Source of the DNA: Spirochaetia bacterium
GTDB taxonomy: Bacteria; Spirochaetota; Spirochaetia; Treponematales; Treponemataceae
Length of the DNA: 64,000 nucleotides
NCBI GenBank assembly: GCA_900769975.1
Contig: CAAGIR010000290.1
Span: forward strand, 1-64,000
Direction of reading: 5' to 3'
This document shows positions 43,036-50,400 of this stretch, in pieces. The notes below the pieces were generated by a model. That model saw nothing but the letters and a program-made list of their open reading frames with translations, was not told the DNA's origin and did not search any database. The translations under genes and the position numbers were made by a program. Within the stretch, counting starts at the first letter, position 1; the number at the start of each line of letters is the position of its first letter.

Positions 43036-45231
43036 CTACGATTCAAAAACATCAAAATCTGCAGGAACTGCCTTTTTAACATCAATTCCTTCAACAATTT
43101 CTTTTGCAGTTTTTTCAAGCTTCTTATGAACAATTCTGTTACTCGGCAGTGTTTTCATCAATTTTTTTAGAAAGTCAAAGTCCGGCACTGCAGAAAAACT
43201 CTTATCCTTAAATCTTGGATCTTCGTAATAAACAACTTTTTTTCCCTTATAAGGGGGCTTTCCCTCCATCAGCACAATACATCTGGAAAATTCCAGCTTC
43301 ATAAGTTCATCAGGATTTACCAGGGAAACGCTTATTTCCTGGCTTGAAAGATTGCTTGCACCAAAACTTCCCATATTTGATGATTTATTATCAAGAAGAA
43401 CAGAACGGTTACCTATCATCTGACTTACCATGTTTGCATCCTTGTAGTTTCCAGGGGCATAAATTATTTTTGTCTTACAATGGTCAAGAAAAGGATGATT
43501 TTCTCCGTAAACATCCACAATTTGATTCACGGACTGTGAAACAATAAAAAATGTAACACCATACCCGGCAAGGATTCCCATATTTTGGGCTATATCCGGG
43601 AAATATCCTAAAACAGGAAACTCATCAAGAAGGAAAAGACATGGAATTTTCAATTTTACGGAATTTGCATTCGTAGTTCCGTCTGAAAATTTCTTAATCA
43701 TAAAAGTTATGAGCATGCGGAAAACAGGAGCAATTCTTGCAATATGGTTGTAGGGAACAATCAAATAAAGCGAGATTGCATTTTTTCCGTTGATAAAATC
43801 ATCCACAGAAAAGTCAGAATACGAAGTTGCTTCTGCAATAAGAGGATCCTGGAACAGTGAAATTTTTGAAAAAACAGTAGAGTAAGTAGAACCACGCTCT
43901 TTTGCCGGCTGCATCATGGAACGGTTTGCAGCAAGTCTTATGAGGTTGTTGATTACATCTGAACCATGATCAGTGGCAATCATTTCAGCACACATTGCCT
44001 CTCCGCATCCTTCGTTTTCTTCATCATCAGCTTCTTCCCCGGTTTTTCCGTTATTACTTGCTTCACTCATAAAAGAAAGGACTTTTGTCATATTTTTTTC
44101 TTCCCAAGGGATTTCATCTTCGGGAGCAAAACGCACATGCAACACAACTGCCGTAAAAATATCACGGGCTTTATTTGCAAAATATGCAGAAGTTTCGTCT
44201 CCGCCGCCTTTGCCTTTTTCACTTCCAAAAAAGATTTCTGCAATCATATCTGCCCATGCAAAAGCCGTATTGGGATTATCTGGAATTTCAAGAATCGGAT
44301 TGTAATGAGCCGTCCATTCAGGAACAGGATTCGGATTATCCGAGGTTCTGTTTTCATTCTTCCAGTTTTCCAAATCTTTTTTAGTCAGCTCCTTTCCGTT
44401 TGAAGGAATAGGTCTGTTTCCAAGAGGACGAAATGGAACTACTACAGAAAACTTGCTTCTCCAACCTGCCGTTGCGTCATAGTTTTCTCCCTTAGGATCA
44501 AAAATTACCATTGAACCACGCCCTTTTATAATTTTTTTATGATGAGCTTTATCATAAGTCCAATAAGGAACTCCGTAATTTATACAAGTCGGAATAATTG
44601 TAGAAACGCCTTTTCCACTTCTTGTTGGAGCAATCATCCATGTATTTGTTGCACCGCTATGACATATTAAAGGAGAGATTTCTTCTTTTCGAGTTAAAAA
44701 GTTTTTATGCAAATGAAGAACAAGATTACCTTTTTCTGGATTGATTTTTGAATAGACATTTGCATTTTCTGTTTCTCCACAAACCACGCCATAACGCTGC
44801 AAGTGTCCCAAAGCTTTTAAATCTTTTAAATTTCCCCACCGAGCAGTACCATGAACATTCTGATTTTTCTGATGAGAGTTTAGGATAAGAGCTGTAATAA
44901 AATAAAGCAGAAAAGCAATAATAAATGAAATTCCTGTCGGTGGAAATGCTTTGAAAAAATATGATGAATAAGTTTCATTAAAAGCATATTTAAAAACACC
45001 AAGTAAAAAAACACCCGGATTATAAAAGCGGTAGCCGGATTTAAAAACCATAAGCGGTTTTCCAATTACACTCTCATCATAATTCATCATTGCTGCAAAT
45101 CTCTGAGTAGTAATGAATAATCCAACTACTACTACAAGAATTGGAACAAGCCAATTTAAAGCACGAAGAATATAATAATGTCCGTAACTTTTCGGGTCAT
45201 CTCGTGAAAATTCTTCTTTTTTCTTGAACAA
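43036..45231 (-). CDS. traG: TraG/VirD4-family type IV coupling protein
   Basis: 731 residues; brings the relaxase-DNA complex to the channel. Two N-terminal membrane segments (LNWLVPILVVVVGLFITT; near residue 100 ISFIIAFLLYFITALIL) are followed by Walker A APTRSGKG near residue 203 and Walker B FLLDEFPVLG near residue 536. First gene of the traG-trbL operon, with a strong promoter overlapped by a palindrome and the conserved CCGCCTGCCCAATA just before the ribosome binding site AAGGA. Confidence 0.95.
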   Translation of the reverse strand: MFKKKEEFSRDDPKSYGHYYILRALNWLVPILVVVVGLFITTQRFAAMMNYDESVIGKPLMVFKSGYRFYNPGVFLLGVFKYAFNETYSSYFFKAFPPTGISFIIAFLLYFITALILNSHQKNQNVHGTARWGNLKDLKALGHLQRYGVVCGETENANVYSKINPEKGNLVLHLHKNFLTRKEEISPLICHSGATNTWMIAPTRSGKGVSTIIPTCINYGVPYWTYDKAHHKKIIKGRGSMVIFDPKGENYDATAGWRSKFSVVVPFRPLGNRPIPSNGKELTKKDLENWKNENRTSDNPNPVPEWTAHYNPILEIPDNPNTAFAWADMIAEIFFGSEKGKGGGDETSAYFANKARDIFTAVVLHVRFAPEDEIPWEEKNMTKVLSFMSEASNNGKTGEEADDEENEGCGEAMCAEMIATDHGSDVINNLIRLAANRSMMQPAKERGSTYSTVFSKISLFQDPLIAEATSYSDFSVDDFINGKNAISLYLIVPYNHIARIAPVFRMLITFMIKKFSDGTTNANSVKLKIPCLFLLDEFPVLGYFPDIAQNMGILAGYGVTFFIVSQSVNQIVDVYGENHPFLDHCKTKIIYAPGNYKDANMVSQMIGNRSVLLDNKSSNMGSFGASNLSSQEISVSLVNPDELMKLEFSRCIVLMEGKPPYKGKKVVYYEDPRFKDKSFSAVPDFDFLKKLMKTLPSNRIVHKKLEKTAKEIVEGIDVKKAVPADFDVFES

Positions 45232-45242
45232 AACATTTCCTT

Positions 45243-45256
45243 ATTGGGCAGGCGGA
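45243..45256 (-). promoter_or_regulatory. Shared CCGCCTGCCCAA motif beside the traG ribosome binding site
   Basis: In the traG 5' untranslated region, TCCGCCTGCCCAATA is the exact 15-nt reverse complement of the loop of the parA-leader hairpin (19431-19481) and directly touches AAGGA. Similar copies precede trbF and topB. Confidence 0.65.
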
Positions 45257-45277
45257 AAGTTTTATTAATATATCAAT

Positions 45278-45306
45278 ATTATATAACTCTTTTGTACGTT
45301 TTACAA
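45278..45306 (-). promoter_or_regulatory. traG operon promoter overlapped by TTGTA-N5-TACAA
   Basis: TTGTAA (45301-45306), a 17-bp spacer and TATAAT (45278-45283) on the minus strand. The 15-bp palindrome TTGTAAAACGTACAA (45292-45306) covers the -35 and part of the spacer, as expected for a repressor site. Confidence 0.7.
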
Positions 45307-45376
45307 TATTTTTTTTAATAAAATCTCATACAGGCTTTTAGCTTAAAAAATATTATCACTCGTCTTGAAATAACCA

Positions 45377-45405
45377 TTGACAGAAACAAGAAAAGGTTTT
45401 ATATT
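45377..45405 (+). promoter_or_regulatory. Consensus promoter almost touching the 45409 start codon
   Basis: TTGACA (45377-45382), exactly 17 bp, TATATT (45400-45405). The ATG follows after 3 nt, so the transcript would start at or just inside the codon. Either the message is leaderless with a slightly upstream start, or the box is fortuitous. Confidence 0.5.
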
Positions 45406-45408
45406 ATT

Positions 45409-45615
45409 ATGAATGATAGGAACTGGGGCGGAAAAAGAGAAGGAGCAGGACGTCGGAAAAAAAATGTAATCTACAAAACCTTTTCTGTAAGTCTTCCAGA
45501 AGCTGAATATTCAGTTTTAGAGGAAGCAGCCAAAAATCAAAGAATGACAATAAGTCGTTTTATAAGTAAATATTTAAGTCTTGATACAATGGTAGAGATT
45601 GCAAAAGAAAGGTAA
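45409..45615 (+). CDS. Small RHH-type regulator divergent from traG
   Basis: 68 residues beginning MNDRNWGGKREGAGRRKK, the basic Gly-rich N-terminal tail that often precedes ribbon-helix-helix domains on mobile elements. The fold follows as KTFSVSLPEAEYSVLEEAAKNQRMTISRFISKYL. Divergence from traG makes it a candidate regulator of the shared region containing the TTGTA-N5-TACAA site. Confidence 0.65.
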   Translation: MNDRNWGGKREGAGRRKKNVIYKTFSVSLPEAEYSVLEEAAKNQRMTISRFISKYLSLDTMVEIAKER

Positions 45616-45619
45616 AATA

Positions 45620-45727
45620 ATGTTCTGCATATTACTTACACTAGTATTTTCATTTTTAGGCGGTCTTGTTATAGGCTTCGTAATTGCTGCAATGTCAACA
45701 ATTCCTGTAGTATTTTCTTTTTTTTAA
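45620..45727 (+). CDS. Short membrane peptide, possibly the 5' part of a split gene
   Basis: A 35-residue frame (MFCILLTLVFSFLGGLVIGFVIAAM...) 4 bp after the RHH gene, with GGTAAAATA before its ATG. It resembles the tiny single-span proteins common on mobile elements. It stops in a T8 run (45718-45725). Deleting one T would fuse it to the next membrane frame, giving a ~131-residue three-span protein. Confidence 0.5.
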   Translation: MFCILLTLVFSFLGGLVIGFVIAAMSTIPVVFSFF

Positions 45728-45800
45728 TAATCATATTCCAATCGCAAAATTTGCAACCATCGAAACTTTTTTTGAAGCAGGTCTTATCATCAACTTTCTA

Positions 45801-46016
45801 TTGAACTGGATTTTCAGAAAGCGAAATATTGGAAAAATAATCGGTATTTTAACAATAATCTTTCTTGTATGTATTTCTGTATATATCTCATTTAATTCAA
45901 GATTCGTTATGTTTACTGCCGATGATATTCCGTTTTTTGGAGATATTTATATAACTATATACAAATTCTTTGGCAATATTATGAATAAAATATCCGATTT
46001 TTTCATAGGAAAATAA
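45801..46016 (+). CDS. Small membrane protein, probably the 3' part of the frame starting at 45620
   Basis: 71 residues from a TTG, with one clear membrane segment (IGILTIIFLVCISVYISF) and an aromatic tail. The frame is open upstream to 45726 with protein-like sequence (IPIAKFATIETFFEAGLIINF) but no ATG or GTG. That suggests its real start is the ATG at 45620, joined by a one-base shift at the T8 tract. Confidence 0.5.
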   Translation: MNWIFRKRNIGKIIGILTIIFLVCISVYISFNSRFVMFTADDIPFFGDIYITIYKFFGNIMNKISDFFIGK

Positions 46017-46034
46017 AACTATAGGAGGCAGATT

Positions 46035-46376
46035 ATGGCAACAGAAAGCATGGATTATGCAGCACTGGTTCAGGAAGAATTCTTAAAAGCTGGATTAAAT
46101 CCGGAAAAAAGAGTTTCATTCTGTAAGGTAAAAAAGAAAATCACCGAGGAAAACTTTAAGGAAGAAATTAACGATGCAATCATCATTGATGATGACACAC
46201 CAAAACCGAATTCAAGTATACTTTGGATTCCGCTTGAAGTAACCGCATTTCCAAACGTTCTAAAAAGCATGACGGCAAACCAGGCCGGATATTGGGCAAT
46301 AAGGAAATGCAAACAGCAGGGTTGGCCCATCACAGACTGGGAATGCTGTCTTTCAAATCTTGAAATGGATATTTAA
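46035..46376 (+). CDS. Hypothetical protein (113 aa)
   Basis: A soluble, acidic protein with a perfect AGGAGG 9 nt before its ATG. NAIIIDDDTPKPN-like acidic centre, and a Trp/Cys-containing C-terminus (YWAIRKCKQQGWPITDWECCLSN). The fold and function are not recognised. It is last in a short plus-strand cluster starting at 45409. Confidence 0.6.
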   Translation: MATESMDYAALVQEEFLKAGLNPEKRVSFCKVKKKITEENFKEEINDAIIIDDDTPKPNSSILWIPLEVTAFPNVLKSMTANQAGYWAIRKCKQQGWPITDWECCLSNLEMDI

Positions 46377-46520
46377 AAAACGTAAAATAATCTTATCTAA
46401 TTAAATCCAGCACGCACAAAACTTCTGCGGATAGCGTTTGTCGTTGACAAGCCCGTAGTGCAGCAGAAAGAAAAATCAATTACCATTATTTAAAACTTCT
46501 TATGAAGTGGAGGAAGTATT

Positions 46521-47396
46521 ATGAAAAAATTATTTTCCTTTTTTATTCTGTTTGTTGCTTTAACGGCTATTGCCTGTAAACAACCAACAGGAAGTAATCA
46601 ACCGGGTAGCGAAAGCCAAGAAACTGTAACACCTGGCTGGTATTTATATACAACAAATGCAGATTCTGCTAATCCGCAGAAAACCTACCTTTACATAAAT
46701 ACTAGCGGCGCAATAGAAAGAGCCGGAAGCACTCAATACGAATACACTGGCTCTCAACTAGAGAAAATTCAGGGGCAGTTATCCTATACAATCTGCAAAA
46801 AAAATGCAGATGGAACAGTAATAATATTCGTTTCTTGCGATGCTCCTTCTTGGGAAACAGGAAATAATGATAATAATGTTTCTACTTGCCCTTATGCAGA
46901 AGGTGAATATTTGGATGTAACAAAGCATGATACATTCTCATGGCCTGTAAATAAAAATCTACCTTTGTGGAGTGAAAAAGAAAATAACTATTATGTTTCT
47001 TGCTCAAATGGTTATGGATATATAGATTCAGGAAACGTTTTTATTGCAGGTTCTTATCTTTCAGCAGGAGATACAATAACTATTACAATGAAAGATACAG
47101 ATTCCAATACTTATTCTTGCGATATTAATTTTACAGAAGCTACTGGAACAACTACCATCATAACATTACCTGCCGGATATGAATGGTGGTGCTTTGAAGA
47201 TGCTTATCTTAACAACGGACATGAAAACTTTTATGTCCTCTATTTTAATGGAGAAGCAACTAGAAACGGTATTGAATCTTACGAAATTACAGAAATAAGT
47301 TTCTTATATAAAGAAAAAGACTCTGCAATTAATAATTTTGCAGGAACAAAATATCAGGTGACAGATTTAACAAAATTGCCTTCCTGGTGTTATTAA
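46521..47396 (+). CDS. Secreted lipoprotein
   Basis: 291 residues with signal peptide and lipobox ALTAIAC (Cys at about residue 19). The mature protein is Ser/Thr/Asn/Tyr-rich and probably beta-sandwich, with CSNGYGYIDSGNVFIAGSYLSAGDTITITM. The preceding 144-bp gap contains a small structured stretch (TTGTC-GTT-GACAA within TTCTGC...GCAGAA, about 46425-46470). GGAGG lies 7 nt before the ATG. It ends at a bidirectional terminator facing the giant lipoprotein. Both may be surface cargo of the element. Confidence 0.72.
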   Translation: MKKLFSFFILFVALTAIACKQPTGSNQPGSESQETVTPGWYLYTTNADSANPQKTYLYINTSGAIERAGSTQYEYTGSQLEKIQGQLSYTICKKNADGTVIIFVSCDAPSWETGNNDNNVSTCPYAEGEYLDVTKHDTFSWPVNKNLPLWSEKENNYYVSCSNGYGYIDSGNVFIAGSYLSAGDTITITMKDTDSNTYSCDINFTEATGTTTIITLPAGYEWWCFEDAYLNNGHENFYVLYFNGEATRNGIESYEITEISFLYKEKDSAINNFAGTKYQVTDLTKLPSWCY

Positions 47397-47418
47397 ATAC
47401 AATTCCAGTTAAAAAATA

Positions 47419-47449
47419 AGGGCTGCCCATTTTCTTTTTGGGCAGCCCT
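47419..47449. terminator. Bidirectional terminator
   Basis: AGGGCTGCCCA (47419-47429) and TGGGCAGCCCT (47439-47449): a perfect 11-bp stem with a 9-nt loop between convergent genes, with A6 on one side and a T-containing tract on the other. Confidence 0.88.
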
Positions 47450-47455
47450 ACTCTT

Positions 47456-50400
47456 TTAATTTTGTGACTTAGTACAATTTCTTGTTACCGTATAAACAGG
47501 AATCTCTACTTTTTGTGACACATTATTATGATATATGTAGAACACTAAAGTGTCTGTCTGAACGTTTGAAACAACAGTTTTATCAGTAGTTGCCTTTTTT
47601 GTAGCAGGCTGGTTGCCTGTCTGCTGAGCATCTTTAGCAGAACAAGCTAAATCTCCATTCCACTGATATATTGCACCAGTTGCAGGTCTGTAATACCATA
47701 CTTTACTCTCATAGTCAGAAACAGACATCCAGGTACCGTCTTTAGAATAATTACGTTTTCTTCCAACTGCGGAATAGTTAGTTCCAAATTCACCGCAATC
47801 TACAGGCTGCTGATATTCAGCAACTGTAGTCGTACCGGACTGATTTCCTGTAGTAGTATATCCAACCTGTAATTTTCCCTTATAAGCCACATAATAATAT
47901 GCAGTTGTATCAAAACAACCTACGTCATTTTTAGCGATATAAAAATCATCCAGGGCTAAAGTCTGATCTCCGTAAACTGCATAAGGCTCATAAAACTCCG
48001 GAATGTAATATTTGTAGTCAATTACATCTGTTGAATTCTTTATCTTAAACTGCTTATCATTCCCCGAAACTGCCAGATATGAATTATTTGAAGAAGATAC
48101 AACTTTTTTAACAGATTGGTTTGTCAAACTCCAATCAACATTTTTCTCAGCTATACTTACTCCAAGCGTAACGGTTTCTCCGTCTCCGACATGCAGTACA
48201 TTGTTTTCAAGGTAAGAGAAGTTTCCGTCTTTTGCAACTAAAAAAATACTAGGAGTAAGTTTTGTATAAGAAAATTTCGCTGTTATATTTTTTGAACCTA
48301 TCAGTTCATCTCCATTATTAGGATTAGTAGCAGTTACTTTTATCGTAATATTTGAAGGAGTTTCTGCTGTAGGTTGAATAATAATATTTCCTGTTCCATC
48401 TCCATTATTAACGATAGTATGATTAAAAGCCGAACTTGTTGATTCTACAGTAATATTTGCATAAACAGGATTAACCTTAAATCCAACTTCACTTTTTTCT
48501 GCAGGTGTTATACTAAATGTTGTTTTTCCTGTTAGGACAAAATCATAATCCCATGCAACTCTAACCGAAAGATTTCCTTTTGCGTTACCATCGGTTACAC
48601 AATACAGGTTTCCATTGCCTTCTTTTAATCCTTCAATCTGTACATACCCTACACCATTGGCATCACATCCTAAATCTCTATAAGTAAAGAAATCTTTAGT
48701 TTGGTTCATTGTCCAGGTAAGATTTGCATTTGCAGGACTTACAGTATATTTTACTTTCTTTGTTCCAAAAGGCTGAACAGTTGCACTTGTAGATTCCAGA
48801 ACAAAGCTCTTTCCAGCCTGTACAAGCACAGTACACTTTGCTACAGATTTGCTGTCAGGAAGCTGAGCCATAACTTCGGCTTCACCTACATTTACAGGAT
48901 AAATTGTAACATTCTGACCACTACCCATAACACGGCAAACTTCTTCCTGCCCACTATTCGATACAGTCCAGATAAGATCATTGTAATCATTTGAACTTTC
49001 TGCATTTTCTATAGTTGCCTTTAGTGTTGACCCAGAAGAACCTTTGGTAAGTGTAATATAACTTTTATTAAAGGTTACTGCCTTTTCTGCAGAACCAGGA
49101 ACAACAATGTAGAATTGCAAATTACTTGCAGCTTTTTCATGAGAACATGTTATTAAAGCTTCTCCACTTTTGTTTGCTGTAATATAAATACTTTGTCCTG
49201 TTACTGTTCCATTGCTGTTGATTCCTGCAATACTGATTATATCAGTATCACTTGTACTCCACTTTAGGTTTTGCTGATCACTGGTTACAATTCCAGAACC
49301 TGAAATTGAAGCACTTAAAGTCTGGCTCTTGCCTTTATTTACTGTATAAATTGTATTAGAAGCTGTAATATAACAGGCATTTACAGGAGCTTCCTTTACA
49401 TAAACCATCATTTCTGCACTTGCTTGAACAACTCCTGTGGAGTTTGCAACTAGTTTTGCATATACGTTTGCAGTTCCTGCTTCTATAGCCGTAATCTGAG
49501 CAGTTGTCTTTGTTCCTTCAATTTTGCAGATAGCAGAATTAGAGGTTGAATATTCTACATGAGTTGAAACCTTAGTATTCGGAACCTGCATTGTTTCAAA
49601 AGAAACCGTTCCCTGGGTAATTGTCAAATGATCATCCGGGAATGCAAATGTTGAATACTCTTGTACAGTTACAACAATCTGCTGATCATAAGCTGATTTA
49701 GGATGATGAATTGTTATTGTTGCCTGTCCTTGCTGCAAAGGTGTAATTGTACAAACATTTGCAGAATAAACAAAATCAATTACATCATAAACATCAAGTG
49801 ACCAGGTAAAGTTATACTTATCTGTTGAATTTCCGTTTACAAGGCTTGCTGTAATAGTCTGACTGGAATCTGTAGGCTTCATATTGATTATGCTTGATGG
49901 AACAGATATATAACATTCGCTTTCTGTAACTTTATCACATACAACAAGAAGTTGTGCAGAATAAACAGCTTTAGGATGTGTAACTGTTATATATGCCGTA
50001 CCTTCTTTAAGTGCCCTTATTTTTCCTACTTCATTTTGACCATAAACAACACATACCGAAGTATCACTTGATGACCATACAAAATCACTAAAATCATCTT
50101 CCGTACCTCCAACTAAATCTGCCGTAACAGACGTATATGTTGAACTTACATTAACTGTAAGAACAGATGAAGTAAGTTGAATATAAGGATTTGCAACTGC
50201 AGCAATTGGATCTACACACTGGGCAATAATCTGAAGAGGATAGGTGCAGCTTGAATTTGAAACGGTTATCATTGCAGTTCCAATAGAATTCCCTGTTAGA
50301 ACAGCAGTTGCACCCTGCGAAACTACAGAAATAATACCTGGATCTGACGAAGTCCATGTATAACCATTGATAACTACATCAGTTGAATTTCTCACCGAAA

